From NCBI RefSeq assembly GCF_037126465.1, contig NC_088201.1, positions 7,693,001-7,757,000 of the forward strand: a stretch of 64,000 nt of DNA, read 5' to 3'. Positions within the stretch are counted from its first letter, which is position 1; every line of letters begins with the position of its first letter. The translations under genes were made by a program, and so were the position numbers. This document shows, piece by piece, positions 39,871 through 53,000 of this stretch. The DNA comes from Ornithodoros turicata (taxonomy: Eukaryota > Arthropoda > Arachnida > Ixodida > Argasidae). The notes under the pieces are model-generated. The model was given only the letters and a program-made list of their open reading frames with translations. It had not been told where the DNA came from and ran no database searches.

Positions 39871-42800
39871 CAACTGCCATCATTCTTCGCGGGTTGCACG
39901 CTGATATGCCGCACGAACACCGCGCGCGCGCGTCTTATCTGAAATCGTCTAAGCGGAATCGTGTAAATATGTGCTGCTGCTTTTCCTGCGTATAAACGGC
40001 GGATGTGCGACCATGGGTTATGCTTCCTGTGGGATCGCACCTACAATGCTTCAATCAGGGTGGCTTCCCCCAGCGGGTAGGTCGCGTGGCGGGACCCCTG
40101 CACGCGTCGCTCGCGCGACTATAATTTCCCTTCGCTATAAAGCGCAGCTGCTGCCTCTCAACAATGCAGCATCTGTGATGGGGGAAAAAGGATATCAAAT
40201 CGGCGGGCGCAGTTGGACCCTGGGTCGGGTGGATGGCGGTTGCGGAGAGCTGCCGCTCAACTGACGTCGTCCTTCTTTGCAGCCTCCTGCACGATATCGG
40301 CAACACGGCTGCCGGGAGCGGTTTCGCGGAGAAGCCGCCAAAGTTCCTTCACAACCGCAAGACGTTATTCAACTGCAGTCCTGGCGCCGTGAGTATGCCC
40401 ATACAGCTGGAAAATTTCTTGTTGTTGTAGCAGGAGGCAAGTGTCGGTACGGTTTCCCTCTGATAGCTTCTTCCCAAGAAGCTGTCGGTTGGAATTTCTT
40501 GAAGGGAATTTGTACGAGTTCTGACGCATTGTGTCTCAAAGAGAGGCACAATGCATCATGGCAGACATAAGTTCTGGCTTTAGTAGCTGCGGTGAATGGC
40601 TCGTTCAGAATGCGTAGATTCCTACCTGTTGTATTTGCTCGAAAAAGAAGCCGCGTTTTATCTCGTCGACTCAGCGCGACGTTAGAGAGGGTCCCAGGTC
40701 TTCGTGTTCTTTCAGACTACTGCCACAGTAGATGTCTCAACCGTCTTGATTTCACATCCGCGGCAACACGATGCTGTTTCGCGCAGCGAAATACGTCCAT
40801 GTGACATGACGAGACCGCGAAGGGACATAGACAAGACAACGGACGGCGTCCGCGTTCTCGTCTTGGCATTGGCCGTTCCGTGCCTATTCACGATTGCTTC
40901 TAGAAGCATGGGTGCACAGAGTTGAACAGAATTATTTCTTTATTATTGCCGTGTGTCGGTATCGTTTCGCACATAGCCCGAAGATTCAGCCAGCTTTTCT
41001 TTTTTTTTTTTTTGCTTTAGTTCCAGTATAACGTGTCTCGTTTCCTTATTATTTCTTTATTAAGATGCCCGCAAACAGTAATAATAATAAGAAATTTGGC
41101 GCTGTCATCACCAGCGGTCGGTCGGTCTGTCGCAACGCTTGGGTCCACGCCAGCGGAGGACGGGTACATGGCTCTTCAGGGACCCGTAAATATCGTCTTT
41201 CTAGTTTTCGCAATCGTCGTTGTCGTCGTGTTTACAAGTTGTAATAACCTTGCGCATTACAAATAAGAAAGGGACATGACCGACACTTCGGGGCTTCGTG
41301 GAAACCAGCCGTGGAGCTTCGTTGGAGAACGCTGTCACTTCGAATGTAACCGGAAACCATTACAAACCATTACGCATTGTTCAGTTTAATTGCGCATCCA
41401 AGTGGGTCTTATCTCAAGGAGACGACCCTTTTCAGAAGTTCTCTGTTGGCAGCTCATTGAATGCATTGTGTAACTTGGAGTGGCCTCTTCTTGGGAAAAT
41501 ACTCCGCGAAACGCGAACAATTTAAGGTTTTTCATCAACTTGATAGTTTTGTCTCTGGTATCGGCGCCTGCTTGTCGCGTACGGCTTCTGATAGGTATAT
41601 TTGCCTAGCCTTCTCTCGCGCTATCATTGTCGACGCGTGATTCAAAGTGTATCTTGCGAGAGAAGGCGTATGGAGTAATCGTGTCATGTGGGCGTAAAGC
41701 GGTTCTGTGAGGGTGGAGGGCGCGGAAATGCGCTCTCAATATAGAAACAGTTGAAAGCCAAGACGCTGGATCGCTTTTCGCGTCCCGCCAGTAAAGCTGG
41801 GCTGTTCAGAAATGTGGCGCTACATTAATAGCGAATTCGGGTGGTCATTTCGTAGCAAAACGGCCGAGCGCTCGGAAACTGCTAGGTCGGCGACCGAGCT
41901 GGATCACGCAACCGTTGCCACCCGAACATGATTGCTAGGAATCTAGCGGTTTTAGGTACTTGGATCACGCTAGGGGCGTCGCGGTCGCGAGTCTTCCGAG
42001 TTCTGTCGTCTGCTAAACCACGTGATTTCAACATGCGGGCCAATGAGGGCACTCACCATCGTTGCAGTGCGGATGTGACGACACCGGATGCAGTTGAGCA
42101 ATCTGCTGCTCGATCGTTTTTGAGACCGGGCAAAAAAAAGTGCTAGCTAGCAAATTCCGAGCGCTCGGAAAGCGCCACGCGAACATGCGAGATTTGCTTT
42201 ATTTTGACCAAGCGAACATGACTGCTCGAGATCTGGCAAAAAAAGCTCCGAAATGACTGGGCCGCACGGCTGCAGTCTGGTCTGAAAATGAAGACTGTCC
42301 GCTACCCTGCGCATGCGCAGGACCAACGCGGGAGGCAGGCGATGTTTTCGTGTACACACATTCGTATGGTAGTGTCCCAACGCACTTATGCAGATCGGTC
42401 TGAAGCTGGAGTCAGCTTCGCGAATCACAAGGATGGTGCGAGACAATGCTCTCAGAGTCGCAGGCCGGAAATAAACGGGCAACGCTTTCGTTGTCATCCA
42501 GCGAGGCGCGCGAACTTGGGAACGAACACATGGGAGGAAGCGGTTGCGAATAGCACGACCTATTTTTTTTTGTCATATGTCTCCGGTTTCGGCAGTCCGA
42601 TTTAAAAGAGAATATAGACGGCGCATTTGCTAAGCAGTACCACTCGTGATAGACTGATACTCAATGAGACTCCACACACTTGGAGTTATAAACGGGGGAA
42701 GCAGAGATGGCAACTAGGACAAGAGATAGGCAAGTGAGGCGGAAGCTTGCAGGAAAGTAGAACGTTTCGAATTTGAATGCGTTGAAGGACTATTTACATA

Positions 42801-44674
42801 ATTCTGTGGGTCCGTTTCACCGGGGGTTCCTCTTCCACAGGAAACGGCATGGGGAAAACTCGCTGTCGCGCGATCCACTCTGGCACCGGTTAGGAACCAT
42901 TGGGTTGGGTCTTGTACACTGTTCATTGCTGAATGAACAGGATAGTCTCGACTTGCTTACGTCAGCAACTGCATTATATTTTTTGGGCACGTGAGCTGGA
43001 TACACCCAAAGCCTGACAGCCTCGCTCGTGATCAAGGCTGTCTTAATGAGCTAGACATACAAGCCTCGACCGTCAATCAAGCAGTTGTTCCAAGAAAAAT
43101 AGAAAGGCATCGTTAGTCGTCTCATTCCAGATTGCAACAATGTTTGCCCATTTGGATGGCGGTGATATTACCGCGCTAGCTTTCTCGATGGATGTCAGTC
43201 TGAAGCAATACCTTGTCCTGCACTAATACTAAGGTATCTTAAGATATCTATAGATAGAGCGAAGGGACTATGTGAACAGCAACTGGGAGTAACTTAGAAA
43301 ATCTGCGAACACAGAAAGTGAATCTGCCAGCGCGGTACGGGACAGGGGTCACGTGCTTATGAGAACCAATAAGAACCGACAGTGGACACTGGCGTCAGAG
43401 CTCGAAGCGTCTTTGCCCAGGTACCATTTTATGGGTGCTATTGTGCAAAACGCGACCAAAATTTCGCTCAATACTAGACGCCCGTGTGAAAAAGCATGCG
43501 CGAAAGAGCAAAGTGCCAGGTGGTGGGGATAACGCACACGTCGGACAGAATACGCAGTTGTCATTCAACGGTTGGTTTATCTCCATGAAAGGTTATCAAC
43601 GATAGCCACACGAGAATCGATCCTTGACGCAATGATTCCGTTGTATTTGGCATCGTTCAATTGAGCAACGATCCACTCATCGAGATACCCTGCAAGGTTG
43701 GACTTGCTGAGTGGACTTCGATACGGATTTTTGCGCTCGGGGAAAACTTTAGTGCTCTCGCTATAACTCTGTAGTATAATAAACAATGCACATCCCCGGA
43801 GCGCGAATTTAAACTGGCAAACTTAACGCGATTAGTAAACGAGCTTACCTATGCAATGGTTAGTAAAAAGTATCCAAATTATTTTTAATTTTGACGCAAG
43901 CAGTTGATGGCAAACCGGCCGACTGTATTATTTAGAGTTTGAATCTATATCCGAAATATTAGTGAAAAGCGGTTCGCAAACCGGTTCTGACGCGGCCCCA
44001 GGCGAAAAACGGGTTTTCACTCCCCTCTTTTTTTGGCTAAAAAAAGTTTTCGTCCTTTTTTTTTTTTTGCATAATCTGTTGACTGAGATTACAACTAAAA
44101 ATTAAACTTAAACGACAGTAACCAACTAACATTTGAGTTACGCGTTCAGCACTGGCTGCACCGTGTAAAAAGAAGAAAAAAAATCGTGCATGTACAGGTG
44201 TGTTCTTTCTTTGGATAGTTTCGTCCCAGCTGCAGCTGACAAAACAGGCTGTGTTTGACGGTAGCCAGATCGGGCGTATAATCAGCGACATTCTCTGGGC
44301 GCCATCTCATGGGATACACCCTACATGGGTCTACACGGAAAAGCTGCAACCGTAATGTCATCCTGTACTGAGACAACCTGGAGCTATCCGCAGGTTATGA
44401 AATTAAAGCCGCCGTGACGTATGCGCAGATGCTGCAACCAAAATTTCATTCAGCCAACCACCCTAGTTTTGGTTTGATTGACGTAAGAACGACGTCACGG
44501 GGGTGTGAACCTGAGGAAAAGGTAGAAAAAATCTGCGGCTGCAGTGCTTGACTGAGAGAAAAGCCGGAATCGCATCACTGGAAAGACTGTCTGCAATATA
44601 AATTTTATTTTAATTTTATTGAACTATTCTGCGTGGTAGTTTGATATCGGACCTCTTGGGTGGTGAAGAGTGGC
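39871..44674. other. Long non-coding stretch
   Basis: No exon, RNA gene or well-bounded element recognised on either strand. It has short T-tracts (near 41000 and 44060), GC-rich patches near 39925 and 41975, and scattered short open frames without homology. Confidence 0.4.
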
Positions 44675-44676
44675 TA

Positions 44677-45201
44677 CGCTCTAAGAAAAAAAAGGACTCC
44701 TTTGGGGACTAAATGCATTGCCACAAGAAAGTCCCTTTCGGGAGTAAATGTACGGGAGTAAATGAATGTCACAGAGTGGAGACTGCATTTCACGTGTTCT
44801 AAGAGTCCCAAGTACATAATTCGTGTGCATGCATGAGAATACTTTGAAGCAAACCGTCAACCGTGATATATCGAGTGATATATAAAATCTTGCGCCATAC
44901 ATAGGGCACAATTTGCGAAGCAAGATGCGCTAACTGTTTCTTAGTCTGTGTGGCTGGAAAATTGCTACGTTGGCTGAGTTATGCAACCGCATGCCGTTCA
45001 AATTGACAAAGGGCACATATTTACGTAGACCGTTGCATTCAGGTTACTATTCGCGAACTTTCAGTGACGATTTGCAGTTCTGGGGAGTAAATGCCGGGAC
45101 TAAATGTCGGGTTAGGGGACTAAAATGGGGAGTAATTGCAGACTAGGGGAGTAGAAGCTGAAATTACTCCCCGTTTTACTCCTTTTTTTTCCCTTAAAGT
45201 G
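44677..45201. mobile_element. MITE with CRCTYTAAGRRAAAAAAAGG ends
   Basis: The left end CGCTCTAAGAAAAAAAAGGA pairs with CACTTTAAGGGAAAAAAAAG read from the right, with TA on both sides (44675-44676 and 45202-45203). GGGAGTAAAT and GGGGACTAAA units iterate in both halves. Confidence 0.7.
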
Positions 45202-45203
45202 TA

Positions 45204-48200
45204 CAATGCCGCTTTTACATTGAGAAGTGTCTGCCCATCTCGCATGACATGCACGTTGAAATCTTTATTGGGCAACAGTCCGAACCACGAGAGTGCTATA
45301 GTTGTTCGGACAACAGTGTATAGGACAACAGCTCAATTTCTCCTCTTTTTTGTTTCCTTACAAACAGTGTATAGGCAGTAGAGTAGAGCGTTACAGCTGT
45401 TTTGGGGAAAAAAAAGCATTATGCGCAACCATTATGGTAAAATGTACGCAGCGCATCCTGCGAGGTCATTCAGAAAGAATTACATTACAAAGCATTATGG
45501 TAAAAAGCGCGTATGTGCCAGCAGCACATACAATGTGCCCTTCTTATTTTGGCGATGGATATAGCCTATACCGGTGCTGAGAAAATTCCTTCTTTGCCTA
45601 CGTTTTCGATAAGCGTTACAGAAAGCTCCAGATCCCCGCGGGAGACTAATTCGCGACAGCAGAAATTATTCCGTTAGCATTTGTCTGTTGCCGGGTAGAG
45701 AAATGGACCAGAAGGAACGCACTCGCATGACCCTGCCTATGGTCATGCGTTGGGGATCGAAATATCGCCGTTCCACTTGGAACAGGAACTACTCGATTCA
45801 ATTCATGGTGCTCGCCAGGACGGGTTTACTCGCTGGCAATGCGGTAAGAAGAGGTTTTGCTTGAGACTATAATACCAGTACAGTATTGGCGGCGGACATA
45901 AGCGATAGAGGGTGAATGTCAGCCATGTCCCCCGCTCCCCCCTCCTCTCGTGTAACGCCCTTCCCTTAGACCCTTGGGGTGTCGTAATAAATTGTAATAC
46001 AAAATAAATCGGGAACGCGCGGGCAATGACGGACAGGAATCAAGTTAGTAACTGCAATTACGAACACAGGAATATGTGCCTGTTGGTGGGAATTCATCCA
46101 CATACAAGGAGGCGAAACACACCGAAAGGACAAGGTAATGAACGCAATAAGAGCTGTTTTTTTTTCCCTTCTGGTATGTGTGTGACAGTAACTACCATAA
46201 AAACGACGAAAAACCTTGAGACAAGGAGCAAAAAGCAACACACACAACACGTTCTCAATACTACCACTCACTAACTACCACATCGAAAGTAATTGGAACT
46301 GCAAAGCCCGAAGTGCTTTATTTTCTGCGTCGCTGCCTTCGACAGTAGGTTTAAGAGGAAAACATACTTTCGCTTTGTGTAAGGGCTTTTCCCTGCAACC
46401 TTAAGGTTTTTTTTATAGCGCCCCCCACAAATTGTCCCCCCCTCCAACGGCATTCGACCGCCTCGTCAAATGAAGAGTGAAATTTACGTCAGTCTACTAC
46501 ACCGACGTTAAAATTATAGTTAACATGTTTTCGCCTAAAAGTATTTTTAGCTTATCTAGCGGACACCTTCGTTCAGAGCAGTGGACGTTCATCGCATCTG
46601 ATAACATACGCCGGTACGAGATGGGCGATTGCGTGCGATTCGAGTGGGCCATGAAGTATTAGCGCCTCTCGCAAGCTCCGGAGGAAAGAAAACTTTTGAC
46701 CCGGCCGGATTCTGAAATACCCGAAGAGCTATATACTCCCATCATTGATGGGGATCGAGAAATCCAGATATTTAATATTCGTGAATGATGCGGAAGGTTG
46801 ACGATGCGAATTGGATGCAGATAAGCGATCTTACAAGGATGCAGGGAGAGAGGAGGAATGGGCGCCCTTGGCGAGGAGAGCCTTTGATTTTTTTGTTTCC
46901 TGGTAGGAAGCCGATGTTTACCGCCACTTAACATCCGTGACAGTGCAGTGTTTTTTTTTTTGGGGTGAGTGGCCGTCGTAGCTGCGATGTGGGTCATTCG
47001 ATTTCCTGATCTTTGATTAGGACGTAGCCTTGTCCCCCAACCATTGTTCCGGCCACGTGAGAGCTGTCCTATGTATAGGAAGTCTTCCTTCACGCCGAAC
47101 AAACTCGTTCGGGGACACACGGCGTAAGATGTATTCGCCGCCCGGGGGCTCTTGCCCAGTGTTGAAAGGCGTGAAAACAGGCGTGACACCTTCTACACCC
47201 ACTTCTCGTTTGCTTTTTTTTTGTGTGTGTGTGTGTAACAGGTACCGAAAACATCTTTGTGGAGCCATTTTGACAACTAATGTGTGTGTGTGTCTTCTAG
47301 ACACACATGTTCAGGAGCGGGCGTATCCTTGGATATCGGTACAGGATGAACTGCCCAATGTGTTCGTATTGCGGACACACTGGAGTAACACTAGGAAGCA
47401 GCACGCGTGACTTCCTGACACGTTCAGGATTTTCCATCCAGCATCGTCTTACACCCTGTGGTCAGTGCTCCTTTTACGCCTTCTAATTAAATCTTAAGCG
47501 AGCAGCAAGGCTGACGTTCAAGCGCTGTCAGCGAAGAAGTCAGCTCTGAGGCTCGTCCTTTACCCCAATTTTCTTGAGAAAGGGATTCTGTTGTATGATG
47601 TGCAGCTGGGCATGATCTGTCTCCAGTTACGGCAGTCTCAAAACGTCCGATGCGTTCCGTATAGCTGCCACATACTAGTAGAATGAGGCTGTACATGAAA
47701 CAGCACCTGCTGATAGACTTCCCAGTCATAGTTCATAAAAAAGCAAACTCTGGAAAGAAGCCCGCTCCAAGATGTGTGCTACCTTGTAATTTTTTTGGCT
47801 CTATATTTCCAGGTAGCGCTCTAGTGCAGCCTCTCCCCCCCCCCCCATATGTTACGTCTACATCGCGCATGTCTACAGTCGTGGTACAAGCCCGACTTGT
47901 TCTGCAGACTGACCACTGTGGCGTGGTCATAGCTATTCCCAGACGCGAGAGAACGACAGGGAACAAAGTGGCCTGCCCTGGTCGAGTCTGCCCTGTTTGT
48001 CTCCGTTTGTTTTCTCCTCGTACCTCCTCACAGTCGAGGAAATGGTGGTTTGCCAACTAGCTTGCCTTTCATACCTGCCGTTCTCTGGAGCCTCGTTCAG
48101 GTCTTCGTGTGCAATCAACGTATTCGGGCTACAAAAGACCGTCTTTACGAAATGCAGCACGAGGCTTCTCCGGGGCGCATTTAGCCCTACATGAGTTACA

Positions 48201-49650
48201 TCGGCACGGTGAACTCGCTTTCGTTAGCGCGCCGGAGTAGGTGAAGGTTGCTCTGCGGAAGAAGGGTGTCACCGGAACGGGACTGGCTGACCGCAATTCA
48301 CCTCTTGCGTAGTCATGGAATTCGGAGCGTGTCACAAACCTTCAGTCGTGCGAAAGCGCGGTCATCGTCTGCTGGCGGGTAGCCGGGCTCGGCCATGCGA
48401 TTTGCTCACGTTTTTTAACGATCGCAGAACAAACGTTTCACCCACCTTGCGGACTCCTGGTTGTCGCAGTCACAACAACGTTGATACAACGTTGATACAA
48501 CGGGGCCTCTCATTAGAGGGGACGCTCCGGAGGAGTCTTTAATTGGGAATCGAGCTTCCGAGGCTTTTCGAGAAAATTCGGGGTTGCGCAACCCTGCTTT
48601 GTCAGGTGGTATCGGATAAGACCGAAATGTCTCAATACCCTATAGGGTCTCAGCTCGCATTGCATTCAGAAATGTCCTCGTATGTCGTCGTCTCGTTAGC
48701 TTGCCGATGTTGACACAAATAGGTTGGTGTATCGGGTATCAATTAAAGCTTCTAGAAACTTTAGATTGCAGTTATTCTCAGTCCCCTGGCCCTGGAATTT
48801 ACTCCTCAACACTGCAAATAGTCCCTCAACTTCTGGTACTTGCGGGAATGCATTTAGTCTCCAACTAGAATTGTACCTTTTCAGTGCATGCCAACTCATC
48901 TCCATCGTATAATGAGGAAACACAACGCGAAAGTGGAAGGAGCATAGTTTCATCATCTCTTCACGGTGCATTCATTTGTACGAATCACCCGAATCACGAA
49001 GTTGCGCATGCTCAGTTGTCCCGTCGTAGTGAGGGTCGTGATTTTTCATTAACGCGTTCAAGGTAACACCCAGGTGGAATATTTTATGCGTCGTACGATG
49101 TTCTTCGTTGGCATTATGTGCAGTCCGATTATGTGCCCCCTTGCGATTTTACGCAGCTGCAATGGAATTATCGTACGAGCATGTGTGCGTCTGTAAACGA
49201 TTTGTTTAAAACCACAACACGCTCGGTGCTGGCCGAGACAGAGGCAAAACAGGATTTGTCTGTTTTGTCTAAATCGCTTTCCTGCGGAAAGGGAGTGTAG
49301 AGGAAACCTTGGGAACATTAGCGAGACGTAAATGTTTCGGCCACAGAGAGGAAAAGTGGACGTGCTTATGAATGCTTCGTCCGCTGTCTTCGGATGCAAA
49401 GAAAGCTTGGATGTGCTGCCTCCCTCCCCAATCATTGTCCGATCAAAACATAGCTGACATTGGCCCCCCGTGTCCTTCAGTCAACCTTCTAATGGCGGCA
49501 TCGTGATAAATTTGAAGGTTACGCCTTCCTGCGGAACCGGAAGCGTGCAGATCCCGTTTCTTCTGCGGCTTCCGGCGTCTTTTGGCGCACGAGGTGCAGG
49601 AGTGCAACGGAGGCCACGTGTACTACGTGTTGATAGTGCGTCGTGTACGC
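45204..49650. other. Long non-coding stretch
   Basis: No gene supported. It contains (GT)n tracts near 47222 and 47281, a C10 run at about 47836, and a short direct repeat ACAACGTTGATACAACGTTG near 48474. A 176-codon open frame on the - strand (47189-46659) has no recognisable domain. Confidence 0.4.
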
Positions 49651-49728
49651 CCAAGCAGCACAATGTACTGAAAGTGCAATAGGGGGGGACGGGTAGGTGG
49701 AAGGCCTTGAACAGACTGGTGAAACTGG
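49651..49728. mobile_element. Truncated second copy of the CCCRAGCAGCACAATG MITE
   Basis: CCCAAGCAGCACAATGTACT, then the centre GGTGGAAGGCCTTGAACAGA, matches the element at 28806-28957 with an 8-bp internal deletion. It lacks the right arm and ends where the large inverted-repeat element begins. Confidence 0.65.
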
Positions 49729-50104
49729 TAGTAGCTCATAAGCACCAAATGCTCATAACCTCCAAACGCTCAAAACCTCCAAACGCTCATATGCACCGAA
49801 AAAAAGTTGGTGGTTTTGAGCGTTTGGTGGAAATGAGCAAGAGGGGAGAAGCTGCTCATAAGCACCAAACGTCCAGAACATCCGAATGCTCATATGCACC
49901 GAAAGGCGAGCGACCACAAAGGCCGGGTCTTCCTCTCCCGCATTTGGAACAAGGTCATAGGGTGAGAAAGGTGGAATGAATGGCGACTACCAAGACCGCT
50001 TAATGTGTCAGTTTGAAGTTTATGTAACAGCGTGGTCCTACTTGTATGTAGTCAGAACGAATTTTTATGGAAGTTCATTTTTATCTATCGTGAGTCAATG
50101 GGGG

Positions 50105-50265
50105 TTTGAACGCCGTAGTGTCCGCCCATTTGGTCGAACGCCGTTTGGTCTAATGACGTTTGATCGAAGGCGTTTGATCGAAGGCGTTTGATCGAACGCC
50201 GCTTGGTCGAAAACCGTTTGATCGAAAGCCGGTTGATCGACGCCGTTTGTTCGAAAGACGTATGT
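50105..50265. repeat. Tandem array of CGTTTGATCGAA-type units
   Basis: About nine diverged units of roughly 16 bp reading CGCCGTTTGATCGAA or CGCCGTTTGGTCGAA. Facing units (TCGATCAAACG, TTCGACCAAA) at about 51165-51235 suggest the two are ends of a nested MITE that surrounds the LINE fragment. Confidence 0.6.
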
Positions 50266-50569
50266 TGGAAGGGAGTTCAAAACTGCATGCACTGTGTCAT
50301 CCGCACCTCTTTTTCTGTAACTTTTGACTCGAGCATACAGAGCTGGCAATCATGGTACTCTGCTTTTTTTCATATTTATTGTTATTATTTCTTTTTCTTT
50401 TCTTTTCTTTTTTTTTTCAGGGAGACCGCTGGTTACTTGCAGACGTTTGTAATTTACGAACCAGTCGGACACATGTTGAAGAAAGTTACCCCAGGTTGGG
50501 AGCAGCCGATAGTCTGTGTTTCTTCTGAGCACCATTCTCATTGCTGGTGACACATTTAGAGGGAACGGT

Positions 50570-50950
50570 CTGAAACGGGATAGCCATATGTGCGCGAAAG
50601 CCACTCGTAGTCTGTGGATGCTAAGAAGGAAATTTCGCCATGGCACAACGAAAGATATTAAATTAACAGCATATAAAACCTTAGTTCAACCTCGTTTAGT
50701 GTATGCATCTGCAATCTGGGTCACTACACATGGACGCTATCCGAAAAAATAGAGAAAGCACAAAGATCTGCTGCCCTGCTTATCTTGTCTAGGTTTCGAA
50801 GGACTTCTTCGGTTACATGTCTGTTGCAAGAACTAAATTTAGATTCACCTGCACATAGGCGAAAAGTAAATAAACTAAAACTGTTCTTTCTCCTATACAA
50901 TGGTCAGTTGATTGTCAGAAACAATAATACATTGTTAAAATTTATCCACA
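50570..50950 (+). pseudogene. LINE reverse transcriptase C-terminal fragment
   Basis: The translation shows SLWMLRRKF, then KLTAYKTLVQPRLVYASAIW and, after a frame change in an A6 run near 50744-50749, KAQRSAALLIL. This is the typical segment after the RT catalytic core in jockey/CR1/L2-type LINEs. The frame is broken by the A-run and there is no intact protein. Confidence 0.78.
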
Positions 50951-51959
50951 TTCAACAGGAATAAATAATCGAAAAATGTCATTAATTTATTTTTTCTTTA
51001 TTTGCCAAGAATGTTTAATACTTGAAATCAATTATTATTTGACAAAGTGGGTTAGCATGAGGAATGTGTTTACGAGCAAACGGGTTACATGCAGTTAAAT
51101 GTTGCTTAGGATAACGGCATTTAGAACTCCGCATTTTAACTCAACACTCCAAGTGAACCAATAAAAAATCGATCAAACGACCGCTGCCGTTTCGATCTTC
51201 GATGAAATGTCTTTCGACCAAATCATATGTCGGCACAGTTCCTATAGAAGTCGACCAGGATGCACATTCCCCGAGGCCGTCAGTCGTGACATTGCCCACC
51301 TCTGTGAGGCCAACAACGGCGAGACCTTTCATCGTCACCACAGTGAATTAAATTCGCCTACCTGAGGTAGAGCGTGGTTGACAAAACGTGTAAGAGAAAA
51401 TGTGGCCGATGAACGGATATCAACATGGAACGCCGTCTACTCCATAGCGCCTTAAGCTACATAAACGAGTAAACACAAAAGAAAACGAGTAGTAAAAATA
51501 AACTGAAGAAATAACATTAAACCGAATATATGCTAGAGGTTCAACGATAACACCCAGTGAGCTTGAACTAGCGGTGCAGGAAGGAGGATTGACGCTGCAC
51601 AGCGTCGCAGTCAGGCACTGGCGTCATCGAATGGTTCTGTAGCATTCGCTACAGTCCCACAGTATAAAGTCTGCGTCGTGAAGCGTACATTAGAAGTAGT
51701 TTTGGCATGTGCTACAACGTGTCTGTTTTTGCATGTTCTTGCCTGTTTAGGTTCTTTTTTTGGTCTAAATATCTGTCTATTTTCATGGTTTTGGGACGTA
51801 AATTTCCGAGTTCTACTTATAAGAGGAAGTAATGTTGTTCTTGAATGCCTAACACGGTGGGCAAACGGAAATGAGTTGAAAACCAATCATCCAAAGAACC
51901 AAGCCAGTCATCTTCCAGACCGAAGGTAGAATAACTATAGGAGCGAGAATGTGTAGAGC

Positions 51960-52075
51960 ATGTTGGATGGAGTTACGGAAAAAAAAATAGTCCCGGAAAA
52001 GTTCGTCCCGGAAAAATTGGTCCCTGGTTGCGTGGCGGAAGAAATGGTCCCGCGAGGTTCCGTGCGCCCAAAAAT
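51960..52075. repeat. Short array of GTCCCGGAAAA units
   Basis: AGTCCCGGAAAAGTTCGTCCC, CCCGGAAAAATTGGTCCC and related units recur four or more times. It looks like the end of another motif-iterated MITE whose partner end was not located. Confidence 0.45.
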
Positions 52076-52529
52076 ACAGGAGCGTCATTGTGGACATCTG
52101 ATAAACCGAATCATAGCCAATCAAGTGCTATCATTCGCACTCCTCATTTGTTCGAAATTGGAAGACATGCTTTTTAAAATTAACATTAATCTTAATGAAC
52201 AATAAATGCTGCACGGCATTTAATGAGGAACATAAAAGCGGTTCCATTTGCTGCACCGCTTGTATTGTACAATTTGCGTCTGTTCTTTCTGTTCCTCTCT
52301 TTATTTTGTGGAGTACAGACAATGCGACAAGATCATGAAGCAGTTCTGCAATGTCTGCTACCTTCTCCTAAAAGTGAAAAAAAAATAAATAAATAGAAAG
52401 GAAGAGTCGTCTTTCTGCAGAACGAAAATTTAAATCTCAGTTCTTTCTTATTCTCACTGATCAGGCCATATCTTCTGTTTTGTCGACCAACTCGTGGAGT
52501 GGTAAAAGTTGTTTGGATTTATGTAAAAC

Positions 52530-53000
52530 GCTAACAACTTGGGGCAGCGTCACTGGGAACTTGAACTGGAGAATCGCAGCAAAAATTTTGAAGTAAAAAT
52601 GGTAGACATCGATGCCAGCGGCGAACTTATAATGGAATATCCTTTCGTGTCATTGAGAAAAAAAGAGGACGCCAAACAAAGAGACGCCAAACAATTTTTA
52701 ACGTACACATACAAGAAAGCCTCCAGGAGATATATCTGAATCCTTGCATTTGCGTCAGCATTCTATTTTCTGACCACACCAGCTACTGTCGCTGATGCTG
52801 AAAGAAGTCTCAGCAAAATGAAACTGACCGATCAAGAATATCCTGCGCTCAATTAACCATAAGAAATGTCAGGCTTTCTGAGTTCGTATAGTCAACCGAA
52901 AACATGATTATCATATCTCTGGACTATGACGCATTGATTAACCAACTTGCGAAGAACAAGGCTCGAAAGAAGGGTTTTGCGCAAATGTTCACTGCAGGCC
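52530..53000 (+). pseudogene. Degenerate hAT transposase, C-terminal dimerisation region
   Basis: Broken frames encode FLTTPATVADAERSLSKMKL, the hallmark hAT dimerisation motif, then NVRLSEF and ISLDYDALINQLAKNKARKK, which match the end of ZMYM1-like hAT transposases. A stop and frame changes interrupt it. It lies about 220 bp inside the right inverted arm, as the 3' end of a hAT gene would. Confidence 0.75.

Noticed and set aside
46659..47189. 176-codon open frame on the - strand
   Set aside because: Low-complexity basic/Ser-rich translation, no homology recognised, no splice or polyadenylation support.
48696..48971. Possible exon near 48.7-49.0 kb
   Set aside because: Short open frames on both strands without homology or consensus splice borders.
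50105..50265. CRISPR-like array
   Set aside because: Units are contiguous and diverged with no unique spacers, in a eukaryotic transposon context.
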